Source: Lactarius indigo
Lineage: Eukaryota; Basidiomycota; Agaricomycetes; Russulales; Russulaceae
Length of the DNA: 64,000 nt
NCBI GenBank assembly: GCA_025766275.1
Contig: JAFKAC010000006.1
Location: 310,001-374,000 of the forward strand
Reading direction: 5' to 3'
The translations under genes and the position numbers were made by a program. The stretch's first letter is position 1. Each line of letters opens with the position of its first letter. The notes below the pieces were generated by a model, which saw only the letters and a list, made by a program, of their open reading frames with translations, searched no databases and was not told where the DNA came from. This document shows, in pieces, positions 1-11,733 of the stretch.

Positions 1-305
1 GGAAGAAAGGTGCATATCGGTGTTTTTGACTTGATCAGTCGCCGGAGATTCCTGACGGATTGACCGGTTTTTAGACGCCAAGATTGATACATTACTTGAA
101 GCACAGTTTGGAGCTGGACGCCTTTACGCTGCGGTTTCGAGCCGGCCGGGTCAGGTCGGACGGGCAGATGGCTATGTCCTTGAGGGCAAGGAACTTGAGG
201 TGCGTTTGTGGCGTTTGGTTTCCGGTTGTTGTTCACAACTAAAGTGGCTTGATGAATTAGTTCTACTTGAGGAAACTGCGTACGGGGAAACAGAAACATG
301 CATGA
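1..305 (+). CDS. RPS8: 40S ribosomal protein eS8 (RPS8), 3' end only
   Basis: Partial gene cut by the left edge. Exons 1-9, 75-199 and 261-305 join in frame across introns 10-74 (GTGCAT...TTAG) and 200-260 (GTGCGT...TTAG). The translation contains the family signature [20 protein letters not shown] and ends [14 protein letters not shown] before TGA at 303-305. This matches the C-terminus of eS8, a structural protein of the small ribosomal subunit, where the SRPGQ-GR-DGY-LEGKELEFYLRK block is nearly invariant. The K-K-D-A-K segment before the block also fits the family. The last residues are variable between species, so the short basic tail is not odd. No frame problem is seen here. The assignment is secure; only the missing 5' part limits the annotation. 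Confidence 0.93.
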
Positions 306-602
306 TGATTCATAAGCTGCCTGTATGTGTGCGCTGCCTTGGGAGATTGAAAAGCGAATTATGCCATGTCGAGGATAGTTGTGCTGTGTGATTGATGATG
401 TAACCGGGACGTTTGATTAGACCGAGCACGTGTTGTCTATTTCATTCACCCCAACTAGCGAGACCTCCTTTCGTCTCCTTCGCTTCCTCTCCTTTGCTTT
501 TCGGCAGTGCGTCCCGTCCACAGTAGAAAAAAAAATTAATAAGATTCGGGTCGCTTGTCTCCCCTCCATCCCCCTCTCGTCCCTCTCCCAAAGCCACTCT
601 TG

Positions 603-3600
603 ATGGCGATCTCCTCTAGTTCGTCTCGTCACAAGAAACCGGTCAGGACCAAATGGCGCTCCACGAAAGTGATGAACATGCACGACCTCGCACGCGACGA
701 CGACTTTCTCTCTCACCTTCTTGTCGAGAAACTCGGTACGGACAACGTCCCCCTCCTTGTCCATAAAATGGATCCTTCTCGTCGACTCCCAAAGACCAAC
801 CCGAACGACCTCATGACAATCATTCGGCGCGTATGTTCTCTCCAAATCCTCTCGAGGCGCCCTCGTCTTTCATCGCGCCAATTTACGCGTCGTTTTTCTC
901 TTTGACAGCTTGTTTCCGTCAAGGGCTCCTCCTCCGCTGCTATCCACCACGCTGTCGACCGCCTTCTCGAGTGCGTTTTCTTACCCTCCTCTTCCCAACC
1001 ACCGCTCATCTGGCCTCAGACTCCCTTCTGTTCGTTATTTCACCAAGGGCTTCAACGAACGAGAGGTCAACTCATTTGCCACGTTTGTCCCTTCCTTGAC
1101 ATCCCGTTCCCTACTACGCTGCTCACCCCCCTTTTCTCAAACACAGACATGCTTCTCGCTACATGGAGCTATACCTCCCAACAGGTTCCATCGAGATCGC
1201 TCACACGCAGAGGTACTCTCATCGTACTGGCAAATCTGAGCTCTGCATTCTTGCCACCCGCCCTCTTGCCCCAGGCACCGTCCTCTCCGAGCTCAAAGGT
1301 TCCATGGCCGATCTTTCCGAGGCTGATGAACTTGAACTTAAGCGCACTGATCGCCGCAACTCACATGGGGGCATTCGCCGAGATTTCAGCGTTATTCACT
1401 CGAAGCAACTGAAGAAAAATCACCTTTTCTTGGGGCCGGCCCGATTCGTCAATGTGAGTGCAAAGGTCCCATGTTCTTGCTTCCCTGCCCGTACTTCCCC
1501 AATTCGTATACATGCTTTACTCACGCGGTCCCCTCCCCCCCCCCTCCCCCCCCCCCCCTCCTTTTACCCATTCTTCTAAAATGTTAATAGCACGACTGCG
1601 ACAACAACTGCGAGCTCTTCCGGGAGGGCCGCTACATTACTTTCCGAGTGATCAAGCCCGTTGCGGTTGGCGAGGAAGTGACAGCACACTATGGTGACGG
1701 CTACTGTACGTACACATTCGCCCCTTTCCTCTCACGTCAAACGTGACCCCTCCCTTTCTCATGCCTGTCAGTTGGTCGCGGAAACCGTGATTGTCTCTGC
1801 GAGACATGTGAGCGACGCGGCGTGGGTGGGTACGGCCCGCCCCTCCAGCTCTCTGACGATGGCCGCTCCGACGAGTCCTCCGATGTAGAGCTCCCCGATA
1901 GAGACGGCGACGAAGAGCCCGTGGTGAACGTCAACGAACGGCGTACCCGTAGAGGTGTCTACGCCGTGCTCAAAGAGTCGGATGCAGAACCCACCGAAGA
2001 TCTCGATCCAGGCGATACGGAGAGTGCCACTCCGGAAGGCGAGACGCCTCGTGCAATCGATCTTGTGCTTGAGGTTGAGGCCCCAGAAACGGAGCCGGAT
2101 GCTGTGTCCTCTGGCTTGACTTCACTGCCCCCCTCACGAGCATCACTCGTACCTCCGGTTGCTAACGGTGGCCTCGCCACTCCTGACCCGGACACCGCAT
2201 CAGCTGCATCAACCAGTACACTGCACCGGCTGCCATCAATCAAGCGCGGCGAACCGAGTACATCCGCCTCCCCAGCCCCCTCCGCCGCACGCTCGGCCAC
2301 GCCTGCATTCGAACCAATTATTACCACGCGCCTACAGAAGAAGGCACGCGCGCTTCAGCAGCAACTGGTTACGCCCCCACTATCAGAAGATACGTTATCG
2401 ATAGCTGAGAGTGCAAGTGCCCCTGCGCATTCCACCCGCTCCGCATCACGCGGGAAGGGGAAAGGCGTGGCTACCGTCCAGCCTGAGCGTGTTCTCCGCG
2501 GGCGTTCCGCGTTACGCGGAGGTTCCATAGGCGCTCCTCCGTCGTCCAAGTCCACATCCAAAACTAAAATCAAGGCCACGGAGGATGTCGTGCGGGATAA
2601 AGGTAAAGGCAAAGCTCCCGCCCAGGAGGAGATGAACATTGACAAGACTAATGCATCCGACCCGGCCATTCCCACATGCGTGACATGTCTGAGCGTGTTG
2701 CCTATCATCGCGCTTGACCGAACGATCGTCTATGGGGATTTTGATAACGCCGCCGGGAAGGGGAAGAAGGAAAAACGCGAATGTCCGAGGTGTGTGCCTC
2801 GTTCTCGCTAGTCAGCCTTTTTCCTGAAGCGCTGGGGGTTGATGGTTCGTTCCTTCCCAAGGTGCTTGAGACATTACGCAATTTATGAGTTACCCTGGCC
2901 ACACCGTACAGCAACTCAGGTGGCCAGTGTACCCACACCGCGCGAAAATACCCCTGCAGAACCGACCCCACGACCCAACACACACAAGCTCCTCCACGCC
3001 GTTGGCAAGAAGCTGACCACTGCATCTCAAACTACCTCTGCACCGCCGCCTGCCACAAAGCGAAAACGCGCAGTGAGCCCGCCGTCTATTATACCTAATA
3101 CACACAAGCGGCGCAAGACCTTTGGCTCAGCCTCACATCCTACGGGCCATACCCGCGAGCTGATACGCAAAGGGTGGAGCCGTTCTGGGCGTAAACACCT
3201 TCCCAGTGCTAAAGCGCGCGAGATTGGGCCAGCGCACTCGCAGAAACGCCCGCGTGGCAGGCCGCGTCTACACCCCGTTCCTACGTCCGTCACCCGACCC
3301 AGTTCATTCGCACCCGCATCTGCGCCCCCTTCCACCGTCACAGCATCCGCACCACCTGTATTGGATTTCACCCACTCCGATTTATCGTTATCGCCCGACT
3401 CACGCACGGCCAAGAGCCGTGCGGTCGATGACCAACCGCGCGAAATCAATGGGCGGTTTGGGAAGAAGGCGACTACAAACGGCAAGTTTCGTCGGCGCTT
3501 CGTGCCTCCACCCGTGCTGCGCCGGACACGTGCACAACGCGCCGAAGGACGCGCCGAGGCACAACGGGAGGCGGCTGCTAGTGCTAGCGCCCCTCCAAGT

Positions 3601-4974
3601 TCGGAGAACGGCGCAACAATGGCGGTTAAGCGCGAGCGCGATCACGAACAAGACACCGTCGGGGTGGACGGGGCGGAAGCGAGTACTAAGCGCCCGCGTG
3701 TTCTCAGCAGTGGTGCACCAACGCAGTACTTTACGCCTAATCCGATGTCTTTCGCACGCAAGAAGTGGGCACCAGCCCTGCCTCCGCCCCCACCGACGCA
3801 CCACCTGCGCTCGCTTGGCTCGCTGCCACGTCCGGACTCGAACACCCAGCTCCTCCACCCCACAGCCTCGACAACACACCTATCCCCCCCGCCGTTGCTG
3901 GCGGAAGGCGACGATCCTGGCAATGAGAGCGATGGTAGCGGGTCGGATGACGGCTATTTACCCGTGACGCCAGAAAATTTACCTGGACCCGAGCCCGAAG
4001 CGGAACAAGGTGGGGACGCCGGGGTGGAATCAGAAGATAATGAGCCGCTCTTGTCAGAGGCTGTGACGGTGCACCCTCTGCCGACATTATGGAAGCCGTC
4101 ACCGTTTGCGTTTGCCGCACGGCGATGGGCTTCGCAGGAGAGCAGTGCCGGGCGGCAGGAAAGAGACCGGGAGGATCGCATGCGGTTTTTTCGGGCCTAC
4201 AAGAGCGAACAACCATTTCCAGGGCCAAGGACAGCAATTGGCCGAGACACAGGGACAGGGACTAGGGCAAGTGCTGGGGTCGGCAATGCGAGTACTTGTG
4301 CTGGTATTGGTGCTCGCAGTGGCGGTGCTGGCAGTAGTATTGCACGGACAGAGTGGATGCAGATGAACGGGACTGCGGCGCAATTCCGTCAGTGGGACAC
4401 ATACGAAGTCGACTCGGCTTCCGTATCTGAAGAAGAGGTGTGTTGACTTTGTCCCGCCTTTACTTGACATCTCGCCACGACGTTCCAGGGATGCCTTCCT
4501 CGTTCCTTTCCCCTCTCGTTTCCTTCTACCCCCTCCTCTCTTCTGTCCCTCTCTCTGTCTCTACATTTTCGCGTCTGTGACACCCGGTCTCATCATACCT
4601 CTTCCCCCTCGGCTCGCTCTGTTGTGTAGGATGTGGTGGTAATCAAGTCGCCGAACCCAACAACAAAGTTCAGACTTGCCAATGCGCTCTTCCCCGGGTT
4701 ACCGGCCCGATCAGCCAGCGTACCTGGCGGAGGGATCACTGGCACCAAAGGCAACGCTATCGTTCAAGCCGAGCTAGCTGCCGTAGAGCCTGCCTCCTCA
4801 ACACCATCCCCCGCGCCATCAGAAGGAGCGGTTACCGTCGCTCCGTTGGTAGTCTTGAAGGGCGCACAGTTTGGCGTGCCAGGGTCAACATCCAAGTTGT
4901 CCTCGCGCAAGCACACCACACCTCCTGGCCTCATAAAGGCTGGTTGGGGCTCTGAGCACTCCGCCGAGGCGTGA
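603..4974 (+). CDS. SET9: Histone H4-K20 methyltransferase SET9 / SUV4-20
   Basis: Eight exons (603-830, 909-970, 1020-1082, 1147-1453, 1591-1705, 1772-2789, 2862-4437, 4630-4974) join without a frame break into about 1237 residues. The N-terminal third is the SUV4-20 type SET domain: FNEREVNSFATHASRYMELY, the LSELKGSMADL segment, the cofactor/active-site block ARFVNHDCDNNCEL, then VGEEVTAHYGDGYF and the post-SET cysteines CLCETC. Further on, CPRCLRHYAIYELPWPHR is a second conserved block of fungal SET9. The family methylates histone H4 lysine 20 in chromatin. The remaining C-terminal half is Pro/Ser/Ala-rich, probably disordered, with basic clusters and an AT-hook core RPRGRPR at 3247-3267. 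The start ATG at 603 is the first in frame; ATG 669 is an alternative. Intron 4 carries a long C-tract (about 1530-1560). Confidence 0.93.
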
Positions 4975-7222
4975 GACAAAACAAAAAAAAGAAGGCAAGA
5001 TCGTGGGCGCACTCACTATTGTTACTTTATTTTTTTCTCTTCCAACGCAAGATATTGCCTGCTGCCTTTCCATTCTCTTCTTGGTTTGCTTTTGCGGATT
5101 GTGGTGTTTGGTCCGATTCATTGATCTCTCTTTCCCTATCAATCGGGACCGTTGTGTGGTCATTTGTTTTATAGTATTCAGCTGCCCAAGAACGACGACA
5201 CCAAAAGACACCGTCTGACCTTACCCAACATTTCCTTACGTTTGCTCGTGTCGTCGCTTGTACCTTACGTCGCAGACACCCATTACGGTAAACTTGTATG
5301 TAGTACAGTAGCTAATAACTAGTTCCGATGAACTTGTCCTAACGAATACCCTTTTTTTACGTTCTTAAACAATAAACCGTTCTACTCTTGATACAAGGCG
5401 TGCGTATCGGGCAATCTCACACCCACTCGACCCTTTTTCCATACTTCCCTTCCTGACATTTTTACATGCATAATCTGGCGTGGCCATGTAAGTCGACGAC
5501 CAGCACGGGAGGACAAATAGCTCCAACAGGCACCCCGATCGTCGGCTAGTGATGTCGAAATGTTGAATTGATCAGCCGCGGGGCGCGGAGAGTATCCAGC
5601 TACGGAGACTGAGACGACTTGTTGCTGTTGGCAGCAACTCGGACGGACTCGGACCTCTGACTCAACGGACCCCGACATGGCCTGTCATTCGGCCTCGGAC
5701 TCGGAGTTGGCTTGAATCGCCGCTTTGCAACCATCGATGAATATATCCGCCCCCACTCAAAGAGCGGAGACCCGACACAGACAAATGAGCGGCGTCGGTG
5801 ACAGAACGTTACATACATTCACAACTCCTTGCCCTCCCCCAAAAAAAAAAAATTTCAAGCAATCAGAATAATTTTTTTTATTACGGGATATTTAGAAAAA
5901 AACAGCGAGTTGGAATTCTGGTACAGTATAACGAGCGGCGGTCAGAAGGAAGCGGATCATATCCAAAACAAAAAACAAAAAAAAACTGCCTGTATCATAT
6001 TATATCTCGCCCTTCTGTCCAGCAGTTCAGCTTCTTTTCGGGCCCACTAACAAGAACTCGACGTGCGACAGAACGAGACTTCCTTGGAGGTCAAGTTCCG
6101 TCCCGCGCCGCTTTACAGTAGCGCTACGAATCATCGATCCACGAATTCGTAGCATCGTACGTGCTTTGCGTAAATGCTCCGAACGGGATGCCAGATAATT
6201 ACCGCAGCGCGTCGGTCGGCGGCGGTACTCAGCTGCTACTACAAGAGATGGATGACCCTAAATTGGTCCGCTGAACAGTTATTAGCACTCCGCAACAATG
6301 TTGGCGCCAGCAGAGTGACAGTGTGTTTCTGTACAGTGTATGCTTGCGTGAAGCACCTCCTGGCCTTTTTCAGACGTGACCGCGACGGTGGCGGCTCGAA
6401 TGGTGGCGCATACTTTTTTTTTGTTCCGGACTTAAAGTCGCGTTAACCCCCAGCAAGCACATCCAATCATCTTACTTTGTTGACATCCGAACCAGGAATC
6501 TTCCAAACGATAGATAAAAAAAAAAAAGTAAAGAAGAGTGACGCAAAAATGGATTGAAGGATCACGGCCAGCAGCAGATCAGGCCTCATAAACGACGGTA
6601 TTTGACACGAGCACGTCAAAACCTTAAGCGCCTGCCATTTTGAAACCGCGGTTCTCAATACTCCTTTGTATATGCCACGTACGGCTCGGATACAGTAGAG
6701 GAAAAAAGGAAGGGTGCATTATACAGTAACATCTGCGGATGCAAACTGTAACATATTTGAGACAGATATGCTTCTGCAACAAATTTCTCCGGCGATGATG
6801 CCCGCTTGCGTACAAAGAAGTCTAGTATTCCATCCAAATCCGTGGGCCGAATAAATGCAACAAGCCATGAGCGTGAAATGCTATAGATACGAACGAAGCA
6901 CGTGGGTGCGTCAATAATTACAACGAACGAGTCGAGACACAAGCAGCCGTGCATGCCCGACATACAGTATGCGGGCAAGCGAATAAGTTAGCCGAATAAA
7001 TAACAGTGCAAAGGTAACAGGTGGGATGCCAATAAATAAGGGTCTACGATGCTGTGCGGTGCCAAAAGAAGAGAAGAACGGAAGAAGAAGTGAGAACATT
7101 ATGCCATTATGCCGTAGACCAATCCAGCCCACGTTAGCTCCGGAAGGAACGTATGCGAGCTTACGGCGGGTCAGTACTGGGAGGTGGGTCGTCCGCGGGC
7201 CCTGCGGGGCCCATCCTACGAT
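4975..7222. other. Intergenic stretch, 3' ends of two convergent genes
   Basis: No coding region can be supported between the SET9 stop and the 3' end of the C2H2 gene. The part from about 5826 to 6000 is A/T-rich with long A and T runs, as expected for 3' UTR or spacer. Short open frames here are overlapping, lack conserved motifs and do not splice into anything recognisable. Confidence 0.6.
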
Positions 7223-8489
7223 TCAACGAGGAGCTGCCGCTCCCGCTTGGGTCGCCGGGGGTTGGGGAGAGCCTTCTTCGCCCTCGTCTTCGCCCTCGCT
7301 CTCTCGCGCCTCGTTTCCCGACTGCAAATGAGTACGCGCATGGCGGCGCATGTTGCTCTGCACGCTGAACGTACGGTTACAGCCGTCGAAGGTGCACTTG
7401 AATGCTATACGGCATGTGTAAGGCGATGACGGCAAATGGTAAACTCAATTGAGACTTACGACGTTCGCCCGTGTGGCTGTGAACATGGATCTAGAACATC
7501 GAAGAGTTATTTTTTTTTTCCCTTTTCAATAGATGAGCTAAGGGTCGGGGAGCGCGCACGCACCCTGAGGCTGCTGGGGCGAGTGAAACCTCTTCCACAG
7601 TAAGAACAGGCGTATCTGGCAGATGTCGGTTCGAGGGTTACCAGCCCCGATGGAATGATGGTGCTGGAACCTGAGCTCGACGTAGCCATTGGCCGTGGAA
7701 ATTGATACCCGCCAGGTGTCGTCCTGGATGAAGAGCTCGGTGCGTAGCTCTGCTGTGGCTGCACCGGTGATGGTGGCGGGTACGAGTACTGTGCCATTCC
7801 GTGAGTGTGTTCACGGGGATGTGTTCCCCAACGAGCGTCTTCGTGTCGAGCGGGTTCAGGGTTGAAGTTATCCCCATACCCCGAGCGAGAGCGGCTAGAC
7901 GAGGAGGGAGCAAGAGCAGGTCGTGAGGTGTTGTCATACGATTCGTGTTGGGGAGGTGCAAATGAGTGTGGGGCTGGCGCAGGAGCGGTGTAAACAGCAT
8001 GAGTGCGCTGGGATGACTGGTGTGGTGTTGTCAACGGCCGTAGTTGAGTATGGCCGCTAACCCGAGCATGTACATGGGTGGGAGTGTAGTTGCCTCGGCT
8101 TTGTTCTCCACGGTATGGCGGTTCGTCAGGTAGTGCAAGCTGATTGAAATGAGAAGATGGTGAGTAGTGTATGGGAACGCCAGGCGTGTTGGGATGTAAA
8201 GGCTGAGATAGCTCTCCTGGATTTGGCGGTTAGGAAAGGGAAATAAAGGTGCGGACGATGAGGTAGGAGCTCACGGCCAAATAGATCGCGTATGGGTGGG
8301 AGCGTAGGGCGATCATCGCCGCGGCGTGTCTCGTCGTGGGAGGTTGAGCGAGAAGGCATACTATGAATGTTGGTCTGTAGTTCGGTATTGCTGTTGAGAA
8401 GAGGAGAAAGGTATGAACACTGGGTCATGCAGTCGGTCATCTGATATATAAGTGACTTACGCGGGGGGAGACCCAGATGTGGCAGCCAT
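7223..8489 (-). CDS. C2H2 zinc-finger transcription factor (two fingers)
   Basis: Five exons on the minus strand (8489-8461, 8390-8275, 8216-7564, 7490-7460, 7404-7223) join in frame into about 336 residues. The N-terminal half is Ser/Pro/His-rich and includes the short block LPPIRDLFG. Two adjacent C2H2 fingers lie near the C-terminus: CSYCGRGFTRPSSLRIHVHS, the linker HTGERP, and CTFDGCNRTFSVQSNMRRHA ending RTH. The linker is assembled only after two small introns are removed, which supports the model strongly. A short acidic tail follows. It is probably a nuclear DNA-binding regulator; target unknown. The start at 8489 gives MAATSGSPPA; the frame stays open further 5', so a longer N-terminus cannot be excluded. 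Confidence 0.85.
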
Positions 8490-9444
8490 ACGTACTGCGC
8501 AGGAGCACGGAAGTATGCACTGAGAGGCAGGGTCCTGAGGGATAGGCGTACTGTTTCTAGGGTAGCCCGTAGGTGCTCCCTGGACACGGTCACCAAGATG
8601 ACCTGAGAAAATACAACGACGAGTAGTGATCAAGGGGACCGGAACAGAGTATCGGAAGCCACTCACAGCCGAGTTATGAGGGGCGACAGGGCGCCTCGGT
8701 CATGGTCATCTTCTGCACATCGAGGCAAACAACTGTGTTTATGGTTCAGGGTTATGCGAAAAAATAAGCGACGCTTTTGCGGGCAAGAAGTTTCCCCAGG
8801 GGAGATGGGCGCGACGCCAATCATGAAGCACGCGACTTGCCCGAATGACCTAAATCTGGGATCCCACATTGCATTCTCCGCGACCAGAAAGAAGTAAATG
8901 ATCGGCCGTGGATCAGCAGACGTGAGGCCATCCCAAGGCAGGCCGGAATGAAGAACCGCCTGGAATTGCGACAAAGTTGTCACATCAGATATCGTTGACG
9001 ACAAGCCCGACCGTGTGATCGAAGAGAAAAAAAGGAGGCGGTGTGGGTGGACCAAGCTACGCGATACGAGATCACCCACGGCTATTGATCAAGATCTGAC
9101 CCAGTTATGGTAGATGGCGAGCCGGGGCCGCCAGCCATCCGGTCGGCATGCATTAATCCCGCCACCGACAGCAGAGTTCATTTTCGCATTTGTCATTGTC
9201 CGTCCGCGGGAAGGGAATGGGAAGGAAGGGAGGAAGGGAAGAGAAGGGAAAGGGGAGGGCTCGTTTGGGGATGTACTGCGCACGTGATAGTTAGACCAAG
9301 TCACCGAGATGGCGTGGCGTTGGCGGCGTGAAGATTACTATGTTGATTGCTTTCCTCTGTCAGGGAAACGGCTTCATACGTAGTTCTTGTCAAAACAAAT
9401 CAAGTACTGCCCCAAGCAATGCAGTCAACTCCAACAACCACCCG
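8490..9444. other. Intergenic stretch upstream of the C2H2 gene
   Basis: This holds the probable 5' leader and promoter of the C2H2 gene and the 3' flank of the BolA-like gene. A G/A-rich tract lies at about 9209-9262. I see no conserved coding signal on either strand. Confidence 0.5.
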
Positions 9445-9964
9445 TCAATTCAAACTAGTGCCTTGAGGAGGATGCGCCTCCGCCTTGAGGAGCTCTGCCT
9501 CCGTCTTTGTGTTCAAAGTTAGGGCGTGCAGGCCATTTTTGAGTTGTTCCGATAGTGCTGCGTAGATCATGCGGTGACGCTGCATCATAGTCTTCCGAGA
9601 ATATCGGATATTGGCTATACACCCAATGATTCACAAAATCTCACCTTGCCCACGAACTCCTCCGAGACCACTCGTACGGAAAAATCTGCGTCGTCATATG
9701 AGGTCGGATAGGGGCAACGGTGGAGCATGGGAACTTACGAGTTTCCCCATTGCCCCCATCCTGATCGCGCATAGCAGCGTGATGTCTATGCTGCCACGAA
9801 TCGTTTGTGATCGTCAGAACTGACGGTCGAAGCAGGGTAGTGAGCTGAGACGTCCAGTGAGCGGATCAGGGGCTGGACACGAGGGAGAAACTCGGGGTGT
9901 ACATTACCTTGTCATGGATAACCCGCTCGACGGGAGTATCAGTAGAGCCACGAGGGGTAGTCAT
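9445..9964 (-). CDS. BolA-like protein
   Basis: Four exons (9964-9908, 9844-9739, 9685-9645, 9591-9445) join in frame into about 116 residues. Introns are 53-63 nt with GT...AG ends. The core reads LTTLLRPSVLTITNDSWQHR, then ETHFSVRVVSEEFVGK and KTMMQRHRMIYAALSEQL, followed by a GLHALTLNTKT segment. This is the BolA fold pattern, including the invariant His of the RHR motif and the F-x-V-x-V-S-x-x-F strand. BolA proteins pair with monothiol glutaredoxins in iron-sulfur cluster handling. No clear mitochondrial presequence is visible at the N-terminus, so a cytosolic/nuclear BOL type is more likely, but this is inference. It lies head to head with the 490-aa gene, 163 bp between the two start codons. 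Confidence 0.9.
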
Positions 9965-10127
9965 GGTGAATTGACGAATGCGAAACCGGAGAGGCCAGTA
10001 CGTTCGACGAACGATGTGATGCATGTGGTACCACTGCTGGGCTCAGCGGCTTTGTGGCTCTGAAGCGCGTCGACGAGTCTTTACATCATCGACACAGCGT
10101 AGCGCGTTCGTACAGCCGCGTGTAACA
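9965..10127. promoter_or_regulatory. Divergent promoter region (BolA-like / 490-aa gene)
   Basis: Only 163 bp separate the ATG of the BolA-like gene (minus) from the ATG of the 490-aa gene (plus), so both promoters and 5' leaders must share this stretch. No TATA box stands out. The role is inferred from position only. Confidence 0.5.
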
Positions 10128-11733
10128 ATGGAGTCACCGATGACGACCCCACCTTCTGACATGGAAAAAGAGAAGGAGCTGACAACGAGACAAGCCGCGC
10201 TCGTCGACAGTGCTTTCGAAGAGGGTCAGTACGAGTCAGGCATCGCAATGCTCGAACAGCTCTGTTCACCGACCGACTACCCGTCCAAGTGCGTTACAAT
10301 CCATGTTCGCTACCAACTCACCTCTCTTGACGCCCCACGCAGGTCACACGTCCGACAATTGCTCTACATCGCCCTCTATCCACCTCCGTCCAGTCGGACG
10401 CTTGCGTCCAACCACAAGGCCTCACAAGAATCTCCCTCGAAAATTTCGTCACGCCATGCGTATTCCACCCTTTTACCCTCACCAGCTGCCTCCGAGCTCG
10501 CAAAACGTACTCTCCGTGTGCTCGCGGACGTGAACTCGCCCGCGTCTCTACTTCGTGCCCTGCCTGCGTATCCTGATCCAACTGATGGCAACACCGCTCC
10601 TTCTCTCGCCGACCCCGAATTGCCATTGGATGCAGATTCCTTCGTTGCCCTGGAGGCTGTCCGCTTCAGAGACTGCAAAAACTGTTGGAACATCCTCAAG
10701 TCCGGGTTCATCAAATCGCTCTCTGAAAGTACTAGCTCTTTTCCCGGGAGTCCTCGAAAGCGGCGGCGTGGTGAAGCTCCGGTCAAGTATGCCCATATGG
10801 ACGAAGAGGAATCTTCTTTGGTGGTCGGCGAAAATGCTTGGCCGGTGCTCGATTGGCTCTTGTTTCTTTTCGAGAAGGACGAATTGTCGATAGAGGCCTC
10901 TCGAAAAGGTAGTTCAACTAGGCACTCCTGGCCGCAGAGTGATTACTGAGTTCTCCGCATCAAGTTCGATACTCGCTGCTTCTGTTGGCACAAATACCAC
11001 CCACCAGGAGCGATACGGGGTCTAAATGGGACGCGAACGATCCGCTTGAGATCATTTTCCATTGCTTCAGACAACAGGACGAATCACGCCGTGCCATGGG
11101 AAGCCGTTTACTCAGTCTCGTCTGTGCCACAGGGCTCTTTCCCGTAGACGTAAGCTGACTCTTCGTATTCAGCTCGTAAACCTTACTTCGACCAACTTTT
11201 TCGACCTTCCACTCTTCATGAATCTACTTATTCCACGCCTACCCTCTGGCGTAGAAGAAATGCATGATCTATTGTCGGCGATGTCATCCACATCGACGCT
11301 CTGCAAGTTCAAGGTGACCATGTGCCAAAGATATCTTACTCGCTCGCGTGCTGGAAACTCAAGAGGCAAGGGTAGACCCCGGGCGCAACCTCGCCCCCTC
11401 AACGGAATCGCCAAGCAGGGCTCAATTGCGTCCGTGAGGTCCGATTCGAAGTCAAATCTGAGTCAACATACCCTCCCTCCTGCATCAGAACTTTTGCATC
11501 TCCTCACTATGAAGGCCGATACGGACACGCTCTCAAAGACGATCAAATACGATCTCCTCGTCACCTACGGTATTATGCAGCATCAGGCACCTGCCGAAGA
11601 CAAGAGTCAGGACTGGGTGCGAATGTTGCAAAACGGGAGGGTGACGGAAGCTGTTGAAGAGGCATTTGGGGGGTCAAAAGATACTGATGCCTTGCAAAGG
11701 ATATTACTCAGGATGATCGCCACCTGGCAGTAG
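10128..11733 (+). CDS. Conserved-looking protein of unknown function (about 490 aa)
   Basis: I do not recognise the family. Exons 10128-10288, 10343-10908, 10965-11149 and 11173-11733 join in frame. The first two introns (54 and 56 nt) are ordinary; the third, if cut at the strong GTAAGC donor, is only 23 nt, and a 53-nt alternative starts at a GTCTGT donor at 11120. The N-terminal part (TTRQAALVDSAFEEGQYESG followed by IAMLEQL) looks helical, like a repeat-type scaffold; a basic cluster SPRKRRRGE follows near residue 200. The C-terminal exon has helical segments (LFMNLLIPRL, EEMHDLLSAM) and a Ser/Lys-rich insert. No catalytic motif is seen. No signal peptide or membrane segment. Confidence 0.75.

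Noticed and set aside
1530..1560. Long C-tract as a possible structural element
   Set aside because: It lies in an intron just before the acceptor and is explained as an extreme pyrimidine tract.
3027..3879. Long antisense frames opposite SET9
   Set aside because: They are products of the GC-rich, Pro/Ala-rich coding strand; no motifs, and the sense gene is fully accounted for.
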